From: Conus ventricosus
Lineage: Eukaryota; Mollusca; Gastropoda; Neogastropoda; Conidae
Direction: 5' to 3'
Assembly (NCBI GenBank): GCA_018398815.1
Contig: CM031601.1
Location: forward strand, 34,802,170 to 34,866,169
Length of the DNA stretch: 64,000 bases
In this document: positions 53,983-64,000 of the stretch, one piece after another
Numbering within the stretch: position 1 is the stretch's first letter
How the letters are laid out: each line of letters begins with the position of its first letter
The notes under the pieces: generated by a model
Seen by the model: only the letters and a program-made list of their open reading frames with translations
What the model was told of the DNA's origin: nothing
Database searches by the model: none
Program-made: the position numbers and the translations under genes

Positions 53983-55262
53983 ACCCAGTGGTCATTTAGG
54001 TATATCTTTATGTGTCTGTGCTCCTCTACCCAGTGGTCATTTAGGTATATCTCTATGTGTCTGTTCTCCTCTACCCAGTGGTCATTTAGGTATATCTCTA
54101 TGTGTCTGTTCTCCTCTACCCAGTGGTCATTTAGGTATATCTTTATGTGTCTGTTCTCCTCTACCCAGTGGCCATTTAGGTATATCTTTATGTGTCTGTT
54201 CTCCTCTACCCAGTGGTCATTTAGGTATATCTCTATGTGTCTGTTCTCCTCTACCCAGTGGTCATTTAGGTATATCTCTATGTGTCTGTGCTCCCCTACC
54301 CAGTGGTCATTTAGGTATATCTCTATGTGTCTGTGCTCCCCTACCCAGTGGTCATTTAGGTATATCTCTATGTGTCTGTTCTCCTCTACCCAGTAGTCAT
54401 TTAGGTATATCTCTATGTGTCTGTTCTCCCCTACCCAGTGGTCATTTAGGTATATCTTTGTGTGTCTGTTCTGCCCTACCCAGTGGTCATTTAGGTATAT
54501 CTTTATGTGTCTGTTCTCCTCTACCCAGTGGTCATTTAGGTATATCTCTATGTGTCTTCTCCTCTACCCAGTGGCCATTTAGGTATATCTCTATGGTCTT
54601 CTCCCCTACCCAGTGGTCATTTAGGTATATCTCTATGTGTCTGTGCTCCCCTACCCAGTGGTCATTTAGGTATATCTCTATGTGTCTTCTCCTCTACCCA
54701 GTGGTCATTTAGGTATATCTCTATGTGTCTTCTCCTCTACCCAGTGGCCATTTAGGTATATCTCTATGTGTCTGTGCTCCTCTACCCAGTGGTCATTTAG
54801 GTATATCTCTATGTGTCTTCTCCTCTACCCAGTGGTCATTTAGGTATATCCTTATGTGTCTGTTCTCCTCTACCCAGTGGTCATTTAGGTATATCTTTAT
54901 GTGTCTGTTCTCCCCTACCCAGTGGTCATTTAGGTATATCTCTATGTGTCTGTGCTCCCCTACCCAGTGGTCATTTAGGTATATCTCTATGTGTCTGTTC
55001 TCCTCTACCCAGTAGTCATTTAGGTATATCTCTATGTGTCTGTTCTCCTCTACCCAGTGGTCATTTAGGTATATCTCTATGTATCTGTTCTCCTCTACCC
55101 AGTGGTCATTTAGGTATAGCTCTGTGTCTGTTCTCCTCTACCCAGTGGTCACTTAGGTATATCTCTATGTGTGTGTTCTCCTCTACCCAGTGGTCACTTA
55201 GGTATATCTCTATGTGTCTGTTCGCCTCTACCCAGTGGTAATTTAGGTATATCTCTATATTG
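53983..55262. repeat. 45-bp minisatellite, about 28 copies
   Basis: Unit ctctacccagtggtcattta, ggtatatctctatgtgtctg, ttctc. Some copies lack tgtct, giving 41-bp units. Open in several frames because of the 15-codon period. Confidence 0.95.
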
Positions 55263-55263
55263 T

Positions 55264-55326
55264 CTGTTCACAACCCTGATGTGGCCCTTTGCGGTCGGCT
55301 GGGCTATAAGCAACATTATCTTATCT
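55264..55326 (+). mobile_element. Short SINE-tail-like insertion within the array
   Basis: gatgtggccctttgcggtcg and gctgggctataagcaaca resemble the 3' end of mollusc-type SINEs. An attatcttatctta stretch follows and the array resumes. Too short to prove. Confidence 0.4.
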
Positions 55327-56870
55327 TATGTGTCTGTTCTCCTCTACCCAGTGGTCACGGAGATATGCCTGTATGTCTGTCTCGCCTTCACTCAACAGTC
55401 ACATATACATGCCTCTGTGTCTCTGTCTCGCCTTTATCCAACAGTCACATTACATGCCTCTATGTCTCTGTCTCGCCTTTATCGAACAGTCACATATACA
55501 TGCCTCTATGTCTCTGTCTCGCCTTTATCCAACAGTCACATAAACATGCCTCTATGTCTCTGTCTCGCCTTTATCCAACAGTCACATAAACATGCCTCTA
55601 TGTCTCTGTCTCGCCTTTATCCAACAGTCACATATACATGCCTCTATGTCTCTGTCTCGCCTTTATCCAACAGTCACATATGCATGCCTCTATTTCTATG
55701 TCTCGCCTTTATCCAACAGTCACATATATATGTCTCTGTCTCGCCTTTGTCCAACAGTCACATATATATGCCTGCATAACGGTCACGAAGATATGCTTCT
55801 GTGTCTCTTTCTGGCCTTTATCCAACAGTCACATATACATGCCTGCATGTCTCTGTTTAGCCTTTATCCAACGGTCACGGAGATATGCCGTATGTCTCTG
55901 TCTCGCCTTTATCCAACGGTCACGGAGATATGCCTGTATGTCTCTATCTCGCCTTTATCCGACAGTCACGGAGATATGCCTGTATGTCTCTGTCTCGCCT
56001 TTATCAAATGGTCACAGAGATATGCCTGTATATCTGTTTCGCCTTTATTCAACGGTCACTGAGATAAATGATTATGCCTGTATGTCTCTGTCTCGCCTTC
56101 ACCCAATAGTTACGGAGATATGCTTCTATGCCTGTCTCGCCTTTATTCAACGGTCACGGAGATATGCCTGTATATCTGTTTCGTCTTTTTACAACGGTCA
56201 CCAAGATGTGCTTGTATGTCTCTGTCTCGCCTTTACCCAGTAGTCACGGAGAGATGCTTGTATGTCTGCCTGGCCTTTACCCAACGTCACGGAGATATGC
56301 TGTACGTCTCTGTTCCCCTCTACACAACGGTCACGTAGATATGCCAGTATGTCTGCCTGGCCTTTACCCAACGTCACGGAGATATGCTGTACGTCTCTGT
56401 TCCCCTCTACACAACGGTCACGTAGATATGCCAGTATGTCTGCCTGGCCTTTACCCAACGTCACGGAGATATGCTGTACGTCTCTGTTCCCCTCTACACA
56501 ACGGTCACGTAGATATGCCAGTATGTCTGCCTGGCCTTTACCCAACGTCACGGAGATATGCTGTACGTCTCTGTTCCCCTCTACACAACGGTCACGTAGA
56601 TATGCCAGTATGTCTGCCTGGCCTTTACCTAACGGTCACAAAGACATAATGCCTGTATGTCTCTGTCTCTCCTCTATCCGACAGTCATGTATATGTGCCC
56701 ATGTGTGTCTGTCTCACCTCTATCCAACATTCACATGGATATGCCCATGTGACCGTGTCTCCTCTACTGAACGGTCACGTAGATATATCTATGTGTCTGC
56801 CTCTCCTCTATCCAGCAGTCACGTAGATATGCCTTTGTGTTTCTGTCCCTTCTTTCTGTTCCCTTTCTCC
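55327..56870. repeat. ~45-46-bp minisatellite, diverged relative of the preceding array, with an 87-bp higher-order unit
   Basis: Unit cctttatccaacagtcacat, atacatgcctctatgtctct, gtctcg aligns with the 53983-55262 unit. From about 56254 to 56630 it alternates two unit types in an 87-bp dimer repeated four times with almost no change. Confidence 0.92.
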
Positions 56871-57034
56871 TTCTCCTCTCACTTTCCTCTCCCAGTCTTT
56901 CCATCTCTTCCGTCCTATAAGCCAGATAACCACAAAAAAGTACACGAACCTCTATTTACTGAACTAGATTATTTTGCCATCAGTACTTTCGCCCTGCTGT
57001 CACACTATTTCACAATAGTACTAATGTGAATTTA

Positions 57035-57322
<288 letters not shown>

Positions 57323-57323
<1 letters not shown>

Positions 57324-58970
57324 TTACGTTTTTGAATTTGGCTTACAATTTTCAATTTTATATATAATATATACTTTTAGTCTGTATTCACTGCACATGT
57401 TTACGAGGTGACAGCCCAGACGAGATGGCCCATGTTGGTTGATGAGGCTAATAGAAACAACACGATTTGTCTTGATTCGCATGCTTATCTCTTTTGCACT
57501 TTCTTAGTCTTGAGCAATTGTTCTCATATACATATGTACTATGCATAGTATGTATGTAATTTTCACATGATTTTATGATCGTCCGTTTTTTCTTATACAA
57601 GTTTTAGATACATCTTGCTGTTTTCTCCATTTAGAGGGCACGGAATTTTCTTTCTTTTGTGATGGTGTGGAGGGGTAAGGGTGTGCAGGTGAAGACAGGC
57701 AGATGGTGAGAAGTGCAGGAACCAAAGGACAGCAGCCAGTCAAGAAGACGCAGTGAACGACGTGGAGTTTTTCTCTTTTATTTCTCTCCCATGGCTAGGA
57801 GCTCAAACCAGGAACACTCAGGGAACACTCCTCCATTCTCACACAACGCTCTACTTTTATAAGCATGTACCGGACCGCAAAGCCGGCGACACAGTGCCAG
57901 AGACGAAACAGGCCTCGCGAGGCCGGAACCAACAGAATGTTGTGTTTTCTATCGCGGCTTCAGTGTCGTCTGGCTCGCTGTCCGTTCAAACTATTAACAC
58001 ATATTTACTATCGGTGAAAACCTCAGAACACGAGGAATAAAATGCAGTAAGTCACATTTGACAATTTTGTTCCTGTACTAAATCATTGCTGATTAATGTC
58101 CTAGAGTGAAGCTACTTTTAATGCGTTTGCATCATATTTTCCTCTATTTCAGTAAAAGATACTGAAGAGCGTGAAATAATTTTACAATGAATGAATAGCT
58201 GGCATTTCGCTCTTTTCATACATATAAACTTCATTTTCCGAGACAGTGTCTAAGTGGAGAATTCTGTTGTTAAAAATTACTAGAAAACACAGCTGACTTT
58301 TCACTTCTCCGGACCGTCGGCGCCTACTTTTGACACAATTTTCAACTGAAAAATACTCTGTTGAAACGGTCTGTTAAATAATAAATTCTGCACATTTTCA
58401 GTTGTATTCATAACAGAAATGGAGCCATAAGCAAGATTTCGATCGGGAAGTCCGAATTTCGTAGAATGATAATTTGGATCAAAACTCCGACAGTAAACAA
58501 AGAAGGCGACTCGCTAAAGGGACCGGCGCTGTCAGTCATTTCATATAGTCGCAAGCTTGCACAGAAAAGATCATAGGCATGCGATATACAAATGAGAGCT
58601 CATGAACATTACTTTTAACATGCATCTTCAGATTCTTCAGTTTTCCTCTTACTCTTTGTAAAATCAAGAATTATTCAATGTTCATTCGACAGACGAATTG
58701 AAAATGGCGCCAAGATTGCTCGTGCAAAATCCCAGTTTAGAGAAAATATGGGCTTCTCAGCCCAGTACGGTTGTAATGAATCAAATACATTAATTTTTGT
58801 GACTTTAGCGACGTACATACAATTATGTAGGTTCTGAGGTATTCATGATTTAAAGAATTTACACAATAAAAATGAGATTCGACCAAGGGAGGTAAGGGGA
58901 AGATAACTCTCGAACAAAACATTTTCATCCACGAAAAGTAACCAAACGAAACACTGTTAGCACCCGGCTA
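57323..58970. other. Unassigned AT-rich region with one 96-codon frame at 57753-58040
   Basis: The + frame 57753-58040 is protein-like in part (HTTLYFYKHVPDRKAGDTVP) but has no recognised domain. Possible LTR or transposon remnant or chance frame. The rest holds nothing I recognise. Confidence 0.35.
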
Positions 58971-58972
58971 CA

Positions 58973-59061
58973 CTTTCTTCTTCTTCTTCTTCTTCTTCTT
59001 CTCTTCCTCTTCCTCCTCCGCTTCCTCCTTTCCTTCCTCTTCTTCTTCTCTTCTTCTTCTT

Positions 59062-59130
<69 letters not shown>
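58973..59130. repeat. (CTT)n and (CA)n microsatellites
   Basis: cttctt and cctcctt tract 58973-59068, then CA to 59130. Confidence 0.95.
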
Positions 59131-59131
<1 letters not shown>

Positions 59132-59149
59132 TGTTGGGGACAGTACATG

Positions 59150-59710
59150 GCTTATTATCAGTTGTTGTCCCCAAGGCTAGTGCATCTGTGAAGCAAGTTT
59201 GGAGGCTCAAACTTCAAAGATGTGGAAAATATTGCAGGAGAAAGGAAATGGGTGCTCAAGGTCCAAGGTCAAGGTTACGCAGATCGTTGATGTTTTGCGA
59301 GCAGCATTAGCTTACCCTGCCTAGTCAACAAACAAAATTTGAAAAGGTTGAATTCAGTGATTCAAGAGATATTGCGAAGGTCATAAAAACGGAAAGTAGG
59401 CAATTTGGGGGGGGGGGGGGGGGGGGGGGGGGGCGCTGCGCCCAACGGATGTGCAGTGCACACGGGTTGTAGTCAGTTGTCCCAAGGCTATGCACCTGTG
59501 TAGCAAGTTAGGAAAATCTAGCTTGAAAGATGTGGAAAATATTGCAGAAAAAAGGAAATGGGTGTTCAATGATCAGCGTGACCTTGACATTTGACCTTGA
59601 CTTTTTTGTGAGCAGTATCAGCATACCTTACCAAATCAACAAACAAATTTGAGAAGGCTGTCTTAAGTGGTTGAAGAGACATTGCCAAAAATGTCCGTTT
59701 TGGCCGACGT
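59150..59710. repeat. ~300-bp diverged direct duplication, two copies
   Basis: gttgtccccaaggct, gatgtggaaaatattgcag, ggaaatgggtg, agtcaacaaacaaa recur in order at 59160-59400 and 59475-59710, separated by a poly-G tract (59408-59432). The accttgacatttgaccttga motif in copy 2 is common in marine invertebrate repeats. Confidence 0.8.

Positions 59711-59713
<3 letters not shown>

Positions 59714-59764
<51 letters not shown>
59714..59764. repeat. (CA)n microsatellite
   Basis: About 25 CA steps. Confidence 0.95.
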
Positions 59765-59765
<1 letters not shown>

Positions 59766-59837
59766 GAAAAAAATAACGAAAAAAAGAAGACACGAACGAA
59801 CTTAATGGTCTGTTCGCTTTCTTGAAAGCGGCGGACT

Positions 59838-59960
59838 AACAAGACTGACAGGTTGTGACATTTTGTGCAAGAGTGATTTCGAAAATGGGGCATAGTTGCA
59901 CAAATTTTCACAACTGCGAGTTGTGACATTTTGTACAGAGGTGACATTTTGTGCGGTAAC
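59838..59960. repeat. Short tandem gtgacattttgtgc repeats, 3 copies
   Basis: ttgtgacattttgtgcaaga and close variants at about 59845, 59928 and 59941. Confidence 0.7.
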
Positions 59961-59964
59961 AGCT

Positions 59965-60640
59965 CCTAGCCAGAATTCAGTTTGCTTTGGGCTCAGCTTG
60001 GCAGACTGGAACAACACAGTCGAGTTTCATCCACCTGGTGGATGCGTCTTTGACAGTATATTCAGATTTCTTGACCAAGACTGCAGCAGTTTCTGTCTCC
60101 GATCTAGTCGACACCAGGATATATTATAGAAGTAAACATACAGTAAGCATTGCCATGCAGTCTCGGTCTAAAATGGAAATCCTTAGCATCATCTTCATCA
60201 TCCTCTTCCTCATCGATCGGCATAAAAAGTCTCAAATTCTGTGGCTCCTCATGTCCTGCTCTCATGGTGATCTTAGTGTTGATGTTCCCTCCACGTCATG
60301 CTCTTGGTGAGTTCGTGTCGAGGTGGTCGGCAGTGGTGAGTTGATGGGGACTGTCGTTGGACGGACGTGGTGGCGACCTCGGAAGGGGAACACTCCTCCA
60401 CACTGGGTGGGTATTGTCGTCAGCAGGGAGTTGAGCAGGTGGTGTCCAGCGCAGGCTGGGTCAGATGAAGCACCTCTGAACACTTCCCTTGGGACGTGGC
60501 AGCAGTGCAGTGTCTCCTCCAGCGGATGACCTCGGGACGCTTTGACGTGGACTCTCTTTGTGGATTGCCGGTGCCGAGCCTGCGATGGGGCAAGTCTGGG
60601 TGGGACTGTGGACGGGGAGCCGAAAAGAGAGCAGGGGGGG
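59965..60640 (+). mobile_element. tRNA-headed dispersed repeat, copy 2 (head missing)
   Basis: Colinear with the reverse complement of 20300-21040: cacagtcgagtttcatccac, tctaaaatggaaatcc, ggacggacgtggtggcgac and ctcggaaggggaacactcc correspond. The tRNA-like boxes of copy 1 are absent here, so it is 5'-truncated. Ends at a poly-G tract (60636-60650). Confidence 0.8.
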
Positions 60641-60789
60641 GGGGGGGGGGTGACATGCCACTGAGAGGGCCCAGAAGGCATGGTAACCAAACAGAAATTG
60701 TTTTTCCAACCCAGGCTTGCAGCTTGGAGTCCGCACAGAGCTTGGCTGGTGGACTGGGAAGCGGGATCTTTCCCTTCTCCCACGTCAAC

Positions 60790-61245
60790 ATATGTGCACA
60801 GTTGCTAGTGACTGACCTCCCTATGCAGATCAGATGATGCCGTTTAAGATCTTGACATCCGTGTCCGTGTTCCTGGAGTAATGAATACAAAACCACCCAG
60901 CATGTACCACGATATTTGGAGAGGAGATGGGCATGGCCAGATATTCTCATTGCCCACCGAAATGCACTCACTCACGTAAAGCTCACATCGTTGTTTGTGT
61001 GTCTGTTGTGGTCCAAATGACCTACTGGTAACTGGACTAAGATATATAGATAGAGAGAATAACAGGTAGACAGACAAAGAGAGAGAGACAAATAGATATT
61101 TGACAAAGGTTCTCATGCAAGTAATTGCTGCAGTTTTTCGTGTGTTTTGTTTGATTTGCTCTTTACTATATATCGATTTTTTTCTTGCCCACAGAGCTGT
61201 ATGTAAAAAAGGTTTCACATTTAGTCCACTACCCTCTTAAAATAA
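60790..61245. other. No recognised feature
   Basis: Unique-looking intergenic or intronic DNA. Confidence 0.4.
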
Positions 61246-61248
<3 letters not shown>

Positions 61249-61290
<42 letters not shown>

Positions 61291-61292
61291 TC

Positions 61293-61353
<61 letters not shown>

Positions 61354-61378
61354 ACACACACACGCACGCACACACACA

Positions 61379-61438
<60 letters not shown>

Positions 61439-61465
61439 ATACAAACACACATACACAGACACGCG
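61249..61465. repeat. (TC)n and (CA)n compound microsatellite
   Basis: TC 61249-61310, CA 61311-61465 with minor interruptions. Confidence 0.95.
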
Positions 61466-61879
61466 CATGTGCAGGTGAACGGAGGGAGAAGGGTGAGAGG
61501 TCACACAAAGTTGGAGAACATGTTCTCGTAGGAAATGATGAATAAGCATGAACACTGCGTAGGATTGATGCTGCTGATAAGGCACGGAAGATACGACGAC
61601 AGGAGAGAGATGCCGATACGGATACCAACACAGAAAATGTCATCATGTTTAATAAGCCATTGGCCCTCATGAAGGGGTGCGTACAAACATTTGTCCACCC
61701 TGGCATTTATAAACGACATCGTTCATAACGCACTTTATAGCAAATTTAAGACATGAGAATAGAACGCAAATTAAAAGCCTTGTAAAAGTAGACTGACAAA
61801 ATTTCTGACCATTTTTGTTCATGTGTGCATACCATGAGCAACGCTAATTGAAACTGACTTGTAAACCTACCATATCTCC

Positions 61880-62480
61880 CGGTATTCTACATGACTTTTA
61901 AGTAATGTTGAATAGGACAGCATAAAACAAAATGCACCTCGATTTTTTTCTCTTTAACAAAGCGGACATAATAACAAAACGGACATGTTATGTCACCTCC
62001 ACCGAGTTTTCTGTAACGATCATGATGTACTGCAATTTCGGAAATGCCATTCCTAAATCTTATACACCTTAATAATCTGTCTAAATTGACTAATGAATAT
62101 GTTTTAACATCAAGGAGAATACTGAAGGTTTTGCAAACATTAAGCCAGTCACTGATATTGACATGGTAATTCCAGTCTTGCCATCCGCACAAAATCAACC
62201 TTTCCCTAAAAGTTGAAGAAAAACTCGCTGATCTCTTCCACGCCTTAATTCAGCCCTGCACATCCTGATCCAAACATTTACAGTTTACAGCGAATATCTG
62301 AGGGCCAATTTTTCTCGTCAGGCAAATCCAAATCAACAAATATTCTACAGGCCGTAAAGGGTGGTCTACATTCGTCCATTCTCGTCAGCTTTAGCCAAAA
62401 CCTAACACATTTTACAGCTGAGTTTACGTAAATAGGATATCGATTCGTTTCTCCATTCGTCATGTCATCAGGTGTTCGTA
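61880..62480 (-). pseudogene. LINE C-terminal fragment (minus strand)
   Basis: Minus-strand 62480-62278 reads NRYPIYVNSAVKCVRFWLKL, LTRMDECRPPFTA and LDLPDEKNWPSDIR. 62198-61887 reads WQDWNYHVNISDW, LLRCIRFRNGISEIAVHHDR and a CPFC...VHFVLCCP zinc-like motif. This layout is typical of the C-terminus of a mollusc-type non-LTR retrotransposon. A frame change separates the two parts. Confidence 0.7.
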
Positions 62481-62554
62481 TTGCTACGCTTAAAAATCTT
62501 TTAATGGCGAACAAATTAATGCACCATTTCACAAAGGAATGCTGCTGTGTTGAG

Positions 62555-62935
62555 TCCCCATACCTCTTCGCCATAGTGAACCATAGACTGATTTCCCGAT
62601 ACCGCTTCACCATAGTGAACCATAGACACTTCCCCGTACCTCTTCACCATAGTGAACCATAGACTGATTTCCCGATACCTCTTCACCATAGTGAACCATA
62701 GACACTTCCCCGTACCTCTTCACCATAGTGAACCATAGACACTTCCCCATACCTCTTCACCACAGAGAACCAGGCTGACTTCCCCATAACCTCTTTATCA
62801 TAGCGAACCATAGGCTGACTTCCCCATAACCTCTTCATCATAGCGAACCATAGGCTGGCTTCCCCATAACCTCTTCATCATAGTGAACCATAGGCTGACT
62901 TCCCCATACCTCTTCACCACAGAGAACCATAGGCA
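62555..62935. repeat. ~39-42-bp minisatellite, about 9 copies
   Basis: Units cacttccccgtacctcttca, ccatagtgaaccataga and a gctgacttccccataacc subtype. Confidence 0.92.
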
Positions 62936-63041
62936 CGGGCGAGGACTGCGATGGACAGTAAAATTCATTTTATTTCCACATCAAGGGTGGAAGGACTTCA
63001 GTTGTAAATCATCATTTCGCTGTTAAATAACACAATAGTTC

Positions 63042-63168
63042 AGTGAGAGAGAGAGAGAGAGAGTGGGGGAGGGGCGGGGGGGGGGGAGAGAAAGGGATCG
63101 AGTGAGCAATGATGACAACTGAATTTACCCAAATGTTAAAAACTGCCCCCATCGGTGAAAGTCCATAT

Positions 63169-63231
<63 letters not shown>

Positions 63232-63242
63232 TGTGTGTGTTC
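63042..63242. repeat. (GA)n, poly-G and (GT)n low-complexity tracts
   Basis: GA and G runs 63042-63085, GT 63178-63240. Confidence 0.9.
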
Positions 63243-63425
63243 CTACAGACTTGAGAGTGCTACAGGCTCAGATGGGAAGACTGGAACCACACAGTCGACT
63301 TTCATACATTGATACTTCTCTGTGAGTGTTGCTCAAGTTCCATAAGCAATACTGCAGGTGTCTGTATCTCTCGTGCCCGGTTGACAGCCGGGATACATCC
63401 TTCAGACTGTCTATTGCTCTGACCA
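63243..63425 (+). mobile_element. tRNA-headed dispersed repeat, copy 3 (partial)
   Basis: ctggaaccacacagtcgact, actgcaggtgtctgtatctc and ccggttgacagccgggata match copies 1 and 2. Only the middle part remains. Confidence 0.75.
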
Positions 63426-63554
63426 TAGCACTGTAACAGCTCTTCTGAAAATCTTCAGTGACATATGCTAGAATCTTTCTGCAGCTAATGATACCATCAA
63501 CTATTCTAAATTTGTCCCCCGTTTGCACAACTCTTTTGGTCTCTTTATACAACC

Positions 63555-64000
63555 CTCCACTGGTTTCATTCCATATCACTGACCATCGTCAAGTTGTTTC
63601 TGTCAATGGTTCTACTTCCAGCCCAACTCCATTGCTGTATGGTGTGCCACAGGGCAAAGTGCTTGGGCCAGTCTTTTACATTTTGTACACTTACCCTGTC
63701 TCCGATTGTTGAAGAAAAAACATCAGCCTTATATTACTGGACCTCTTTCTGATCTTCCGACAATGTCTGGAGGCACTCAATTCTATGTAACTGACCTTAA
63801 AAAAAGCTGGATACATGAAAACATACTGAACAAAAACAAAACTGAGTTGATGTTGATCTGTCCAAGAAAGTATTTGAATCATCCATTTGTTCCAATCTTT
63901 TATTGACTCTGCTGAATCATCGATCACTCTTTCTTCCTCCGCTCGTGACCTAGATGTGACGCTGGATCAAGTTCTTTCAACAAGATGTTGCTGAAGTCGT
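63555..64000 (+). pseudogene. L2/CR1-like LINE RT fragment, cut by right window edge
   Basis: The + frame reads VSVNGSTSSPTPLLYGVPQG and LGPVFYILYTYPVSD (RT motifs before the catalytic box), then in another frame LNKNKTELMLI and, near the edge, SSSARDLDVTLDQ. The region around the catalytic box is disrupted. Same type as the fragment at 32.5-33.2 kb. Confidence 0.8.

Noticed and set aside
57753..58040. 96-codon + frame as a gene
   Set aside because: No domain, no neighbouring exons and no clear promoter; left as unassigned.

Overview
This is a eukaryotic window, most likely from a lophotrochozoan and probably a marine gastropod or other mollusc. The evidence is spliced exons with GT-AG borders, very dense GT/AC, TC and TA microsatellites, and a mixed transposon load: Penelope-like, DIRS-like, Ty3/Gypsy-like, several LINE clades, Tc1-like, and tRNA-headed SINEs ending in a GCGCTATATAAG...(ATT)n tail. 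Nothing looks prokaryotic. The assignment to mollusc is inference.

The main gene lies on the + strand between about 2.95 and 45.59 kb. Six coding blocks (2948-3195, 13039-13788, 18177-18353, 31603-32022, 39426-39712, 44283-45587) have splice borders whose phases match at every junction (2, 1, 1, 1, 0). After allowing for one extra base in the second block they give 1062 codons including the stop. The predicted partial protein is a type I membrane receptor: a cysteine-rich ectodomain, a thrombospondin type 1 repeat, a CUB domain, one transmembrane helix with a basic stop-transfer, and a cytoplasmic tail of about 480 residues. Its N-terminus is outside the window or unresolved.

The introns are full of minisatellites and transposons. 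Several arrays start exactly at splice sites: the 50-bp array ends on the acceptor of the first block, the ~35-bp array is an amplification of that block's last bases plus its donor, and the 39-bp array starts at the donor of the second block. Intron insertions in order are: a tRNA-headed SINE splitting the 39-bp array (14.76-15.28 kb), a Ty3/Gypsy Pol fragment (16.07-17.48), a probable minus-strand SINE (18.64-19.0), a tRNA-headed dispersed repeat (20.3-21.14), a 1.95-kb head-to-head Penelope-like pair (21.2-23.16), a jockey/CR1-like LINE (26.56-29.05) in duplicated AT-rich DNA, a minus-strand Penelope-like element (29.74-30.72), an L2/CR1-like LINE interrupted by a 4.9-kb DIRS-like element (32.52-38.79), a palindrome with hammerhead-like boxes (40.74-40.88), and a near-intact Tc1-like transposon in a (TA)n tract (41.03-42.60).

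Downstream of the gene (45.6-64 kb) are a 43-47-bp array, the 5' part of a LINE with a 2A-like peptide and coiled-coil ORF1 (47.46-49.27), and a long run of minisatellites (22, 14/21, 27, 45-46 bp) separated by short exon-like islands that may belong to a second, poorly resolved gene. The rest is microsatellites, further copies of the tRNA-headed repeat, a minus-strand LINE C-terminus (61.88-62.48), and an L2-like LINE running off the right edge. No CRISPR, rRNA or functional tRNA gene was seen. Long open frames inside the arrays arise because unit lengths are multiples of three.
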